A DNA stretch of 64,000 nucleotides from Gammaproteobacteria bacterium MOLA455 (GTDB taxonomy: Bacteria > Pseudomonadota > Gammaproteobacteria > Pseudomonadales > Porticoccaceae): assembly GCA_000511875.1 (NCBI GenBank), contig AZIN01000004.1:1-64000 (forward strand), in the 5' to 3' direction. The position numbers and the translations under genes were made by a program. The notes under the pieces were generated by a model. It had not been told where the DNA came from. It saw only the letters and a list, made by a program, of their open reading frames with translations, and did no database searches. This document shows positions 53,543-62,376 of this stretch, one piece after another. Every line of letters begins with the position of its first letter. The stretch's first letter is position 1.

Positions 53543-53857
53543 TTAGGCTTCGGGTAGCACCAGCGGGCCAACGGCTGACAGGTCGTAGCGAATAACATTC
53601 ATATCAGTAATTTCCACGGTGCCGCAGAAGGCCATAAACTCAGCAATGTGGGGCATCGCCAAATGGGCCAAGAGAGCGTCGTCGTTTTCCCACTGTTCGG
53701 TAATCCAGATAACATTGGGCAGATTTATATCCACGGCTATAGCGTAGAGATGACAGCCGGGTTCGGCATGGGTAGGCTCTATAATGCTCTGTGCAGCGGC
53801 TATATAGGCTGCGATGTCTTTGGATGCCACTTCAATTCGTGCAGAGATAGCTAACAT
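53543..53857 (-). CDS. ABM-fold (antibiotic biosynthesis monooxygenase-like) protein
   Basis: A 104-residue single-domain protein with the dimeric alpha/beta-barrel pattern: AISARIEVASKDIAAYIAAAQ, EPGCHLYAIAVD, VIWITEQWENDDALLAHLAMPHI. The family includes quinol monooxygenases and cofactor-free oxygenases; the name does not imply antibiotic synthesis. It lies 28 bp before the Rieske gene and is a paralogue, though distant, of the gene at 57785. Confidence 0.8.
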   Translation of the reverse strand: MLAISARIEVASKDIAAYIAAAQSIIEPTHAEPGCHLYAIAVDINLPNVIWITEQWENDDALLAHLAMPHIAEFMAFCGTVEITDMNVIRYDLSAVGPLVLPEA

Positions 53858-53898
53858 AATGAGATGTCCTGTTAATCAGAATAAGGTTTCAGCGCGGC

Positions 53899-54336
53899 TT
53901 AGTTGCCGGCGCCATCCAAGCCTAAATACATTAGTTCATAGGCGCCAAGAAGGAAGGCTCTGGCTTCGTCTTCGCGGCCTTCTTCGGCGATAAATTCGGA
54001 GTCATAGGTGAGGCGGCAACCGCCATTATCCAAGACTGAGAGTGTGCCAGTTGCTTGATAGTGCAGCAGCCCCGCAGGTCGTTCGCCGACAATGGAGAGC
54101 TGTAAACTGTGGTTTTCCGGGTCTAATGCGTCGAGACGTTCACTGACAGGGGAGTCAAAGCCAACGTTGTAAATATGACGGGTCATGCCGACACCGCTGC
54201 CATCCAGTTCGACCCGAGCGATATTAATCGGTGCGTCGGCGGGCCACCAGGCTTCGATGTTGCCAAAGTCCATCAGAAGCTGCCAGATGGTCTCGATTGG
54301 CGAACTAATATCGTGATGAGAGTGCAGTTGAATCAT
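53899..54336 (-). CDS. SRPBCC (START/polyketide cyclase-like) protein
   Basis: A 145-residue helix-grip protein: HSHHDISSPIETIWQLLMDFGNIEAWWP, then VGMTRHIYNVG, ERLDALDPENHSLQLSIV and a C-terminal helix. This fold binds hydrophobic ligands in a deep cavity. Some members are cyclases or dehydratases, and others only bind. It fits the idea of a hydrophobic pathway intermediate. Co-directional with the ABM gene, 41 bp apart. Confidence 0.78.
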   Translation of the reverse strand: MIQLHSHHDISSPIETIWQLLMDFGNIEAWWPADAPINIARVELDGSGVGMTRHIYNVGFDSPVSERLDALDPENHSLQLSIVGERPAGLLHYQATGTLSVLDNGGCRLTYDSEFIAEEGREDEARAFLLGAYELMYLGLDGAGN

Positions 54337-54484
54337 ATTCGAAGGCTCGCTATAGATAGTTTTAATAGTGTTTTTTTATTTTTATATCAGCTCTTATAAA
54401 GCGCTCTTTTCAAGTGGCTCCTGCCTGACTCTAGGTTAAACCTGGCAGAACTTTTTTGCGATTCTTTCCTGAGGGCAAAAATTT

Positions 54485-54925
54485 CTAGGCGTTAAGACCA
54501 ATATCACCCTGAGCAAAAATCGAGTCCAGTTGTCGGTGAGTAATACGCCATCCCTCGGGAGTGCGCACTAACTTGTCAGTGTACTCTCCCCAGACGGTAA
54601 GTGTTTTGCCTTCATAGTCACCCAGCCCTGCATGCATAGCAGACAGATAGCAGGTGGTATGAGCTTCGTCGCCGTTTACTTGAATCTCGTAATTACCCAG
54701 CAGGTGCTGAGTGGCTGCACATTGGCAGAGTACGCTGGAGATCAGATCAGTGATCGCCTGACGACCGTCAAACTGACCAATACCAATAAAATTAGCCACT
54801 GCATCTGGGGTAAAAACCTGTTCCAGTTGTGACCATTGGCGCTTGTCGATGGCAGATGCGTAGAGATTGAGAACCGATTGAATTTCCAAGTGATCAGAAA
54901 AATGCTGTAGTTTTTGAGCTGCCAT
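54485..54925 (-). CDS. NTF2/SnoaL-like protein
   Basis: A 146-residue cone-shaped alpha+beta protein: DHLEIQSVLNLYASAIDKRQWSQLEQVFTPDAVANF, HLLGNYEIQVNGDEAHTTCYL and a RTPEGWRITHRQLD ending. Such proteins include ketosteroid isomerase-like, dehydratase and epoxide hydrolase members. It starts the minus-strand run SnoaL-SRPBCC-ABM-Rieske-ThuA and is one of three related genes in the island. Precise chemistry unknown. Confidence 0.82.
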   Translation of the reverse strand: MAAQKLQHFSDHLEIQSVLNLYASAIDKRQWSQLEQVFTPDAVANFIGIGQFDGRQAITDLISSVLCQCAATQHLLGNYEIQVNGDEAHTTCYLSAMHAGLGDYEGKTLTVWGEYTDKLVRTPEGWRITHRQLDSIFAQGDIGLNA

Positions 54926-55164
54926 TGCAGGCCTCCGGTATGATATTTTTGCCGGCCCCAGAACAACAGCAGGGGCGGGAAACGTTTTTTTAATATTGTA
55001 ATAACAAAACGAATACTACTTGGCCACCTACTCTCAGTCAATAAAAACCATCAAGGATGTTTGTTATTTACCTGTGCGATTCCCTCAGGTAATATGTGAA
55101 TCAAATACGAGCGCCGCTATTGTATTGCGCGGTCAGCATAACTACTCAAAATGGATGCAGATAT

Positions 55165-56181
55165 ATGACGCAGATGAACACTAGAGTGCTGCTAGCACGC
55201 AGGCCTGGCGAACATTTAGTGGCGGCAGATTTTGCTGTGGATACACAGCCAGTGCCGAGCCTAGAAGAGGGTCAGTTTCTGATTCAGAATACCTATCTCT
55301 CTATGGATGCCGGCTTTCGCCAGTGGATGAACGAAGATTCTGGCGATAACTATCTCTCTTCTATGCCTCTGGGTGAACCAGTCCAGAGCATTATTATGGG
55401 CACCATTATTGAGTCTCGGCACAGTGGCTACCCGGTGGGCAGCGCGGTAATGGGCAGAACCTCTTGGGAGCAATACAGCGTTGATGATGGTACCGACTTT
55501 ATGGCTATCCTCGATCTGGACCCCGGTGTGGAGCCCTACGAATATCTCGCCAGTCTCGGCCCCTCGGGCATGACGGCCTATTTTGGGCTGATGGATATAG
55601 GTGCACCAAAACGCGGCGACGTTTTTGTCATCAACGCAGCTGCAGGTGGTATTGGTTGTCTCGCTGGACAGATGGCCAAGGCAGAGGGCTGTTCTACTGT
55701 TGGTATTGCCGGCGGCCCTAAGAAGTGCGCCTGGTTGCAGGACACTCTGGGATATGACCAGGTTATAGATTATAAATCCGGCGAGTCTTTCGATGATCAG
55801 TTGGCCGCGGTTGTCCCCAATGGTGCAGACATTGTGTTTGATAATGTTGGTGGGCCCATGCTCGGCTCTATGCTCGGGAATCTGGCGGAAAATGCTCGGG
55901 TAGTTCTATGCGGTGCGGTGTCTCAGTACGAACGCGAAGGCGGCCACGAGAGTGTTGCCAATATGTGGGAGCTGATTACCAAGCGAGCCAAAGCGGAAGG
56001 CTTTATGTTCTCAGATTATGTGGATCGCTATCCCGAAGCGCTGGAATATATTGCCGCTATGCTCAAGGCCGGCACATTGGTTAGCCCTGTGCATATTTCT
56101 CAGGGTATTGAATCTTCAGGGCAGGCGTTTATCGATATGCTCGATGGCAATAGCACCGGAAAATGCTTGGTTAAGCTCTAG
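55165..56181 (+). CDS. Zinc-independent MDR oxidoreductase (CurA / PTGR-like)
   Basis: A 338-residue paralogue of the MDR at 38882: LIQNTYLSMDAGFRQWMNEDSGDNYL, NAAAGGIGCLAGQMAKAEGC as Rossmann motif, IDYKSGESFDDQL and FDNVGGPMLGSMLGNL. ATG 55165 is preferred over an upstream GTG because it matches the paralogues' starts. Family role is NADPH-dependent reduction of an activated C=C bond. It diverges from the SnoaL gene across about 240 bp. Confidence 0.87.
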   Translation: MTQMNTRVLLARRPGEHLVAADFAVDTQPVPSLEEGQFLIQNTYLSMDAGFRQWMNEDSGDNYLSSMPLGEPVQSIIMGTIIESRHSGYPVGSAVMGRTSWEQYSVDDGTDFMAILDLDPGVEPYEYLASLGPSGMTAYFGLMDIGAPKRGDVFVINAAAGGIGCLAGQMAKAEGCSTVGIAGGPKKCAWLQDTLGYDQVIDYKSGESFDDQLAAVVPNGADIVFDNVGGPMLGSMLGNLAENARVVLCGAVSQYEREGGHESVANMWELITKRAKAEGFMFSDYVDRYPEALEYIAAMLKAGTLVSPVHISQGIESSGQAFIDMLDGNSTGKCLVKL

Positions 56182-56288
56182 ATTGTGTTGGCATATTGTA
56201 AATGACAGGCCGAAAAAGGCTGATTTAAGGGCTTCATAGTTGAGAGCTCTCTAGCAAGGTTGCTTCCCCCCGGCACCTTGCTGGCGTT

Positions 56289-56319
56289 AAAACCCTCCGT
56301 ACTCTGTGCGGAGGGTTTT
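56289..56319 (+). terminator. Terminator behind the MDR gene
   Basis: Eleven-base stem AAAACCCTCCG/CGGAGGGTTTT with a nine-base loop, about 107 bp after the MDR stop and before the hydrolase gene. Confidence 0.8.
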
Positions 56320-56385
56320 GACGTAGTGGTAATCAATGTTTTTTAGATGCGTTAAACAAAAATAATAAGATACAAGGATAAGAAA

Positions 56386-57315
56386 ATGCCATTGGAATCT
56401 GCCACCGCTGCCATCTTGGCCCATATAGCCGAAGAGGGCGCCCCCGAACTGTACGAGATGGCAATTGCTGAGAGTCGCTCTATGTATCGCGAAATGCAGC
56501 CGGACCTGCCCGAGATTGTGGTTCACAGTGTCGAGGATTTAATGATTGACGGCCCAGATTCTTCTATTCCAGTGCGTATTTACCGGCCCAGTGCGGCACC
56601 TGCCCCTGTGCATCTGCATTTCCACGGTGGCGGTTGGGTAATTGGTGATCTGGAGACCCATGATCGGGACTGTCGTGAAATTTGCGTGGGCGCAGACTGT
56701 ATTGTGGTGGCAGTGGACTATCGGCTGGCCCCAGAACATATATTCCCCGCCGCACCAGAAGACTGTTACGCGGCTCTCTGCTGGGCCGCAGCTAATTTGG
56801 ATAGCCTGAGTGCGCTGCCAGGTGCAGTGAGTGTGGGTGGCGACTCTGCCGGCGGTAATCTGGCTGCTGCAGTGGCCCTGATGGCCCGTGATCGCAGTGG
56901 ACCTGCTATAGCAATGCAGCTGCTAATTTATCCGGTGACCGATGCGACTATGGAGAGCGGGTCGTACCGGGATAATGCTAACGGCTATCTGCTGTCGAGA
57001 ACGATGATGAGCTGGTTCTGGGACCATTACTGCCCGGATCTGGCGCTTAGGGCCGATCCCCTGGCTAGCCCTATAACTGCGGAAGATCTTACCGGTTTGC
57101 CGCCGGCGCTAATAATGACGGCAGAGTTTGATCCGCTGCGGGATGAGGGCGAAGCCTATGCTGAGAGGTTAATAGCTGCTGGTGTCGAGGTAGAAGTGCG
57201 GCGCTTTGATGGTTTGGTCCACGGTTTCTTTTCTCAGGCGGGAGTGATTGAAGCAGCTCGAGAAGGGATTGATCTTGCAGTCAAGGCTCTGCGCAAGGCT
57301 CACGGAAACCTTTGA
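56386..57315 (+). CDS. Alpha/beta hydrolase, hormone-sensitive lipase family
   Basis: A 309-residue esterase. The oxyanion motif HGGGW is at 80-84, the nucleophile Ser154 is in GGDSAGG, the acid Asp is in EFDPLRDEGEAY and the His in GLVHGFF. Members hydrolyse short to medium acyl esters and lactones. Here it may open a lactone formed by Baeyer-Villiger-type or Rieske chemistry, or remove an ester from the imported compound (inference). AAGGA precedes the ATG; monocistronic. Confidence 0.9.
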   Translation: MPLESATAAILAHIAEEGAPELYEMAIAESRSMYREMQPDLPEIVVHSVEDLMIDGPDSSIPVRIYRPSAAPAPVHLHFHGGGWVIGDLETHDRDCREICVGADCIVVAVDYRLAPEHIFPAAPEDCYAALCWAAANLDSLSALPGAVSVGGDSAGGNLAAAVALMARDRSGPAIAMQLLIYPVTDATMESGSYRDNANGYLLSRTMMSWFWDHYCPDLALRADPLASPITAEDLTGLPPALIMTAEFDPLRDEGEAYAERLIAAGVEVEVRRFDGLVHGFFSQAGVIEAAREGIDLAVKALRKAHGNL

Positions 57316-57328
57316 AAGCGCACCGCTA

Positions 57329-57760
57329 TTACGAGATAGGCATTAAAGGCTGCCCACGCAGCGATTTGATTTTCCAGTTGCCGTTAATGCGCTGAAATTG
57401 TAAATGGTATTGCACATAAAAGAGTACCGACTCTCCTTCCACCGGAACACCCATGCCCATAGCATGTGTCCGTGCTGACGCCCTATCTTGCTCCAGTGAA
57501 TCAATCTTAAAATTGGTCGCATAATGGGCGCTGTGATTCATGCTGGCAAAGGCGCCGGTAAATAATTCTCGCAATGCCGCCATGCCCTCAAAAGTCGGAT
57601 AATCCAACGCCGTCATATCAAACACTGCATCGTCAGTGAAGTGGTTGAGCAGCTGTTCTAGATCCGCTGCATCGTCCAGTGCAATCAGATAGCTGCTAGT
57701 CAGCTCTTGCAGGGCCTGGCGGTCTTCGAGAGTCTGAATTCGTTGCTCTACGCTTTTCAT
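57329..57760 (-). CDS. NTF2/SnoaL-like protein
   Basis: A 143-residue protein with RIQTLEDRQALQELTSSYLIALDDAADLEQLLNHFTDDAVFD and the closing FQRINGNWKIKSLRGQPL, a SnoaL_4-type pattern. The ATG at 57760 (MKSVEQRI) is used; an in-frame TTG six codons upstream is possible. Last gene of a minus-strand trio SnoaL-ABM-SnoaL. Probably an isomerase, dehydratase or binding protein for a ring intermediate. Confidence 0.8.
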   Translation of the reverse strand: MKSVEQRIQTLEDRQALQELTSSYLIALDDAADLEQLLNHFTDDAVFDMTALDYPTFEGMAALRELFTGAFASMNHSAHYATNFKIDSLEQDRASARTHAMGMGVPVEGESVLFYVQYHLQFQRINGNWKIKSLRGQPLMPIS

Positions 57761-57784
57761 AGTGAACGCTTTTTTCAATAAGTC

Positions 57785-58129
57785 TTAACCAGTAAAAAAA
57801 TTGGCACGGGGGGTACCCGTCTCATCATAAACTGGCTCGGCGTGATCAATACGGTACTTGAGAATATCCGTGTCATGAATCTCATACTGATAGAGCAGCG
57901 CTAACATATCAGTGTAAAAGGCACTTGCCAGATGAGCGGCAAGGTGCTCGCTGGACTCCCAATTTTCATGGACATAGATGCGACCGGGCACCGCTGGATC
58001 GAGACTCCAGACATAGTGGCGGCAGCCTTCCTGTGTGCGTGTGTCGAGCATAAGCTGCGCAGTTTCGTGCAACACTTTCTCTGCATCATCGGGATTGAAG
58101 TTAACGGTGCCATTGATCAGTACAGTCAT
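57785..58129 (-). CDS. ABM-fold (quinol monooxygenase-like) protein
   Basis: A 114-residue single-domain protein: INGTVNFNPDDAEKVLHETAQLMLDTRTQEGCRHYVWSLD, RIYVHENWESSEHLAAHLAS, then an acidic tail. Same fold as the gene at 53543, with the HENWES signature of the family. It lies between two SnoaL-like genes on the same strand (60 and 24 bp gaps), so the three are probably one transcript and act on related intermediates. Confidence 0.8.
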   Translation of the reverse strand: MTVLINGTVNFNPDDAEKVLHETAQLMLDTRTQEGCRHYVWSLDPAVPGRIYVHENWESSEHLAAHLASAFYTDMLALLYQYEIHDTDILKYRIDHAEPVYDETGTPRANFFTG

Positions 58130-58189
58130 ATCAGCTTCTCGCTTTTTATTCGCCGCTATTGTCTAGACCGCAGCGCTACACATCGCTCT

Positions 58190-58603
58190 TTATTCACCGT
58201 AGAGTGAATTAAAAATACGCTCAATAAATAACCACTCACCATCGACCTTGATTAACTTGTCGTCATATTGGCCTCTGGGTCGAATTTCCGTGCCATCTAA
58301 AGTGGTACCCACCTCAGTGGTATAGGCTCGTGCAGTAGCCCTGTCGCCATCCACTTGAATATCGCCCACTGAAATCGACATAAAGATAAATGGAAACATC
58401 GCCATACCGGCATTCCAAGCTGCGACAATATTCTCTTTGCCGGAAACATTTTCCATTCCCGGGATAACCGGCAATTTCCAGCTAGAGCCATCAGCCCAGG
58501 TAGAGCCCCAGAGTTCAGCGTCGCGTTGGTTTACTGCATCGGCGTAGATATCCATTAATTCACGGATAGCCAGACGGTCTTCGATTGGTCCTGAGAAAGC
58601 CAT
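58190..58603 (-). CDS. NTF2/SnoaL-like protein
   Basis: A 137-residue protein: GPIEDRLAIRELMDIYADAVNQRDAELWGSTWADGSSWKLP, GDIQVDGDRATARAYTTE and YDDKLIKVDGEWLFIERIFNSLY. Lead gene of the SnoaL-ABM-SnoaL trio, divergent from the MDR at 58792 with about 190 bp between them. Chemistry unknown; this fold often supports steroid or terpenoid isomerisation or dehydration. Confidence 0.82.
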   Translation of the reverse strand: MAFSGPIEDRLAIRELMDIYADAVNQRDAELWGSTWADGSSWKLPVIPGMENVSGKENIVAAWNAGMAMFPFIFMSISVGDIQVDGDRATARAYTTEVGTTLDGTEIRPRGQYDDKLIKVDGEWLFIERIFNSLYGE

Positions 58604-58791
58604 AGTATTGCCCCTATAATTATTGTTATTTACTGGTAAAGACTATACAGCAGAGCATATCAAAAAAACAATCTCAGTTGATTTTTTATTGTTAAAGGGG
58701 TACCTTGAACTCCACAATTAAACCTCTGCTGGGGCCGGTTATAAAGTGCAGGGTCGACAGCTAACTCATTAGAATAAAAACGGGATCCACC

Positions 58792-59802
58792 ATGTCAATC
58801 AACTACAAGCAGTACTACCTCCACCAGCGCCCAGTGGGTGCAACAACGGATAGCGATGTCAAGGTTCGCACAGTTGAAGTCGATGGTTTAAGCGATGGTC
58901 AGTTGCTGATTAAAAACGAATACTTCTCTTTGGATCCCGCGATTCGCGGCTGGATGAGTGACGAGCCCAGCTACATGCCCCCCATCGAATTGGGTGACGT
59001 GATTCGCAGCTCAACTGTGGGCACTGTAATCGAAAGCAAGCATCCAGAGTTCGCCGCTGGCGATGTGGTCTATGGCCTCAATGGCTGGGAGCAATACAGT
59101 GTTTCCGACGGCTACTTCCTGACCAAAGTACCAGAGGATAACCAGTTCCCATTGCACTACTATTTAAGCGCCTTTGGTGCCGTAGGCCTCACCGCTTACT
59201 TTGGTATAACCGACGCCGCCCAGTTAAAGCCCGGTGACACACTGCTTATGAGTGCCGCTGCCGGTGCAGTTGGTTCCCTAGGTGGCCAGCTGGCGAAAAA
59301 TATGGGTTGTCGCGTAGTAGGTCTGGCCGGTTCAGATGAGAAATGTCAGTGGCTAACTGATGATCTGGGCTTTGATGCCGCGATCAACTATAAAACCGAA
59401 CAGGGCAATCTTAACGCTGCTATTAGCGCCGCCTGTCCGGATGGCGTTGACGTCTATTTTGATAATGTCGGCGGCGAAATCCTCGACGCCGCGCTGTTAA
59501 ATATTAACAGCAATGCACGCATCGTTTTTTGTGGATCGATCTCCAGCTACAACGCCTCAGAGCCGGTACCCGGCCCCTACAACTGGTGGCAGATTTTGGC
59601 GAAAAGCGCCACGGTTCAAGGCTTTCTGATCAGCAACTATTTTCCCGAGTTTGAAGCTGGCGCAGCTGCCATTGCCGAACTACTCAGCGCAGATAAACTG
59701 CAGTTTAAATATGAAATTGTCGATGGTTTTGACAACACATTGAGCGCATTTCACAAGCTCTTCGATGGCAGTAATAAAGGCAAGTTGATGCTCAAGGTTT
59801 AA
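58792..59802 (+). CDS. Zinc-independent MDR oxidoreductase (CurA / PTGR-like)
   Basis: A 336-residue paralogue: LIKNEYFSLDPAIRGWMSDEPSYMPPIELGDVIRSS, SAAAGAVGSLGGQLAKNMGC, INYKTEQGNLNAAI and YFDNVGGEILDAALLNI. It is followed by an SDR 56 bp later, the same MDR-SDR order as at 38882-40696. Likely NADPH-dependent ene-reductase on an unsaturated ketone or CoA ester. Confidence 0.88.
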   Translation: MSINYKQYYLHQRPVGATTDSDVKVRTVEVDGLSDGQLLIKNEYFSLDPAIRGWMSDEPSYMPPIELGDVIRSSTVGTVIESKHPEFAAGDVVYGLNGWEQYSVSDGYFLTKVPEDNQFPLHYYLSAFGAVGLTAYFGITDAAQLKPGDTLLMSAAAGAVGSLGGQLAKNMGCRVVGLAGSDEKCQWLTDDLGFDAAINYKTEQGNLNAAISAACPDGVDVYFDNVGGEILDAALLNINSNARIVFCGSISSYNASEPVPGPYNWWQILAKSATVQGFLISNYFPEFEAGAAAIAELLSADKLQFKYEIVDGFDNTLSAFHKLFDGSNKGKLMLKV

Positions 59803-59858
59803 GTTTCAGAGGAGTAGATTAAAAAGATTTAGGTTCTTATATTTAACGAGGGAAGGCT

Positions 59859-60635
59859 ATGTCAGAAAAACTTGCAGGTAAACGCGCCATAGTCACAGGT
59901 GGCGCCACTGGCATTGGTTACGGCATTGCCAAGCGTTTTATCGCCGAAGGCGCCCGAGTCATTATCACTGATATCGACGCCCAAGGCGGCACCAGCGCGG
60001 CCCAGCGACTGGGTGATAACTGCCAGTTTGTGCACCATGATGTCTCCCTAGCCAGCCAGTGGGATGGCGTTTTTGCCTACGCCGGAAAACACTTTGGTGG
60101 TCTCGATATCATGGTCAATGTAGCCGGCGTCACTCTTATGGGCACCATTGAAGACCTGGATCTAGAGACCTGGGATAAAACCATGGCCATTAATCTGCGC
60201 AGCTGCTTTCTCGGCTGTCAGGGCGCGATTAAGCTAATCAAAAGCAACTCAGCAGCGAGCGCCGGCGGCTCCATTATCAATATAGCCTCGGTCTCCGCCG
60301 TCAAAGCTAAACCCGAACTAGTCGCTTACAACGCGTCAAAAGCTGGTGTTGATATGATGACCAAATCCGTCGCCCTGCATTGCGCAGTGAGCGGTTACGG
60401 TATCAACGTGAACTCAATCAATCCCGGTGTAATAGAAACCGACATGCTCAAGAAAGTCATCAGCCAAGTAGAAGATGGTGACGCATTGATGGATAGCTAC
60501 AGAGCACTGCATCCCATTGGACGAATCGGTCAACCTGAAGATGTGGCCGCCATGGCGGTCTATCTTGCCAGCGATGAAGCCTCCTTTGTCACAGGCTCAG
60601 CCTTTACTGTTGATGGCGCATTAGCGCTTAATTGA
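59859..60635 (+). CDS. SDR oxidoreductase
   Basis: A 258-residue classical SDR with TGGATGIG, TDID after strand two (NAD likely), NVAGV, IASVSAV and the catalytic YNASK. The family ending is SFVTGSAFTVDGALALN. A strong GAGGGAAGG site precedes ATG. Sits between an MDR and a GFA gene on the same strand. Confidence 0.88.
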   Translation: MSEKLAGKRAIVTGGATGIGYGIAKRFIAEGARVIITDIDAQGGTSAAQRLGDNCQFVHHDVSLASQWDGVFAYAGKHFGGLDIMVNVAGVTLMGTIEDLDLETWDKTMAINLRSCFLGCQGAIKLIKSNSAASAGGSIINIASVSAVKAKPELVAYNASKAGVDMMTKSVALHCAVSGYGINVNSINPGVIETDMLKKVISQVEDGDALMDSYRALHPIGRIGQPEDVAAMAVYLASDEASFVTGSAFTVDGALALN

Positions 60636-60678
60636 GGGCCTTTAACTAAGTGCTCTTAATTAGATGTAGGAGAAACCC

Positions 60679-61092
60679 ATGAATGAAGAAACACGGCAGG
60701 GCGGTTGTCTCTGTGGTCAGGTGCGCTACACCGTGCCAGCCAAACCAATAGAAACCGTGGTTTGTCACTGCCGCAATTGCCAAAAGCAGGCCGGCTCAGC
60801 GTTCTCCGTTGTGGCGTTTTTTCCAAGAGATAGTTTGCACCTAGAAGGCGAATTACAAACCTTCGAAGACAGAGGCACCAGTGGCCAAACAGTCTTTCGC
60901 CGCTTCTGCGGCAACTGTGGCTCACCGGTGATTACGGATACAGAGCGGGCACCAGAGATGGGACTGATCTTTATTAAGGCCGGGACATTGGATGAGGTAG
61001 ATGATCTAGTGCCGTCAGTGCATGTGTGGACCGAGCGCAAGCATTGCTGGCTGACCTTGGCAGAGGATCAGCTGCAGTTGGAGCGAGAGTAG
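60679..61092 (+). CDS. GFA-family (CENP-V/GFA domain) zinc protein
   Basis: A 137-residue protein with the three cysteine groups of the GFA fold: GGCLCGQVRY, VVCHCRNCQKQ and FCGNCGSPV. Family members bind zinc; the founding member speeds the reaction of glutathione with formaldehyde, but most have unproven roles. AGGAG lies upstream. Formaldehyde released by demethylation of a substrate could be one link to the pathway (speculative). Confidence 0.85.
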   Translation: MNEETRQGGCLCGQVRYTVPAKPIETVVCHCRNCQKQAGSAFSVVAFFPRDSLHLEGELQTFEDRGTSGQTVFRRFCGNCGSPVITDTERAPEMGLIFIKAGTLDEVDDLVPSVHVWTERKHCWLTLAEDQLQLERE

Positions 61093-61149
61093 GGCAGAAC
61101 AACCCAACGGCTAGGTCACCGATACTCTCAGGTGTGGACACTGCGCACT

Positions 61150-61305
61150 TTATGATCCGACGAACCTCTTCTTCATAGACGCTCCATGCCTGGCTGCCTG
61201 AATTCGCAGGCGTTGCATGGTTTTTTCAACCATTTTCTTACGCTTAGGCTTGGCATAATTGGGACTCCTTGCAGGTAGCTGGTAATCTAACGCTGGCGCC
61301 AGACG
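61150..61305 (-). other. Short basic reading frame, possibly a gene remnant
   Basis: In the 259-bp gap after the GFA gene, the minus strand is open for 51 codons between a TGA and a TAA. It would encode a very basic stretch including NYAKPKRKKMVEKTMQRLR and ending in MKKRFVGS. There is no ATG near its left part and no clear ribosome-binding site. It could be a degraded gene end or chance. No other element was seen in the gap. Confidence 0.2.
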
Positions 61306-61351
61306 TCATTGCTGTCAAATTTGAATTAATGACGGAATAAACGGTTTTCAC

Positions 61352-62374
61352 TCATTCTCCCTGTAAGTCGACCTTAACCAACGCCTTGCCCACAGTCTTC
61401 CCCGACATCAGCTCACAAAACGCCCGCGGCGTATTCTCAAACCCCTCAGTAATATTCTCCAACACTGTAATATCACCAGCGCGAATCCAGCTCTCCAGCT
61501 CCGCCATGGCCGCCGGCACCTTGTCTTGATAAGTAGGCAACAAAAAACCCTGCATAGTTAGCTGTCGCGAGACCATCTCCCAGAGATTGGTAATCGGGTT
61601 GGGGTTATCAGTACGGTTGTAATCAGAGATCATGCCGCAGGCGACAATACGCCCATACACCTTCATAGTTTTCAGCATGGCATTAAGCACTGGCCCACCG
61701 ACATTGTCGAAATAGATATCCACGCCCTCAGGGGCAAGGGCCATAACAGCTTCGGTGACGTCTTCAGTTTTATAGTTAACCGCTGCATCAAAACCAAACT
61801 GCTTAACAATCAATTCCGCCTTGTCATCACTGCCGACAATGCCAATGACCTTGCAGCCAGAGAGTCTGGCGATCTGCCCGGCCATGCTGCCGGTGGCGCC
61901 TGCTGCGGCACTGACAACTACTGTCTGCCCGGGTTGAATGAGTCCCACTTCTCGCAGCCCGATATGGGCCGTGGCGCCAGCACCACCGAGGGAGCCAACA
62001 TAATAGGACAGCGGAATACCTGGCTCTGCGTTGAGTTTCTCCAGCAAAATAGCGTCGCTGTGGCAGATTGAATAGTCTTCCCACTGGTTGAGAGCATAGA
62101 CATATTCACCTTCGGCGAAGTCTGGGTTGCGGGATTTTATCACCTGGCCAACCGAGGGGCCGCGGATCACGCCGCCTATGGCTATGGGTTCGAAATAGTT
62201 GGCTTTGCCGTCAACCCAGCCGCGGATTGCAGGCTCCATTGAGAAGTACATATTGCGCAGCAGAAACTCGCCTTCTCTCGGCTCCGGTATAGGTCCTTCA
62301 GAGAGGGCGAAGTTTTCAGGTTTGGCGGCGTCGGTGACAAATGAGGCGAGTACAACTTGGCGATTGATCGGCAT
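61352..62374 (-). CDS. Zinc-independent MDR oxidoreductase (CurA / PTGR-like)
   Basis: A 340-residue paralogue: LLRNMYFSMEPAIRGWVDGKANYFEPIAIGGVIRG, SAAAGATGSMAGQIARLSGC, VNYKTEDVTEAVMALA and YFDNVGGPVLNAMLKTM. It starts two bases after the stop of the Rieske ferredoxin gene, so the two are tightly co-expressed. Likely ene-reductase acting near the Rieske step. Confidence 0.88.
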   Translation of the reverse strand: MPINRQVVLASFVTDAAKPENFALSEGPIPEPREGEFLLRNMYFSMEPAIRGWVDGKANYFEPIAIGGVIRGPSVGQVIKSRNPDFAEGEYVYALNQWEDYSICHSDAILLEKLNAEPGIPLSYYVGSLGGAGATAHIGLREVGLIQPGQTVVVSAAAGATGSMAGQIARLSGCKVIGIVGSDDKAELIVKQFGFDAAVNYKTEDVTEAVMALAPEGVDIYFDNVGGPVLNAMLKTMKVYGRIVACGMISDYNRTDNPNPITNLWEMVSRQLTMQGFLLPTYQDKVPAAMAELESWIRAGDITVLENITEGFENTPRAFCELMSGKTVGKALVKVDLQGE

Positions 62375-62376
62375 GA

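Noticed and set aside
53543-58603. Antibiotic or polyketide biosynthesis cluster
   Set aside because: The ABM, SnoaL and SRPBCC names suggest it, but no PKS, NRPS, carrier protein or glycosyltransferase is present, and the neighbours are catabolic.
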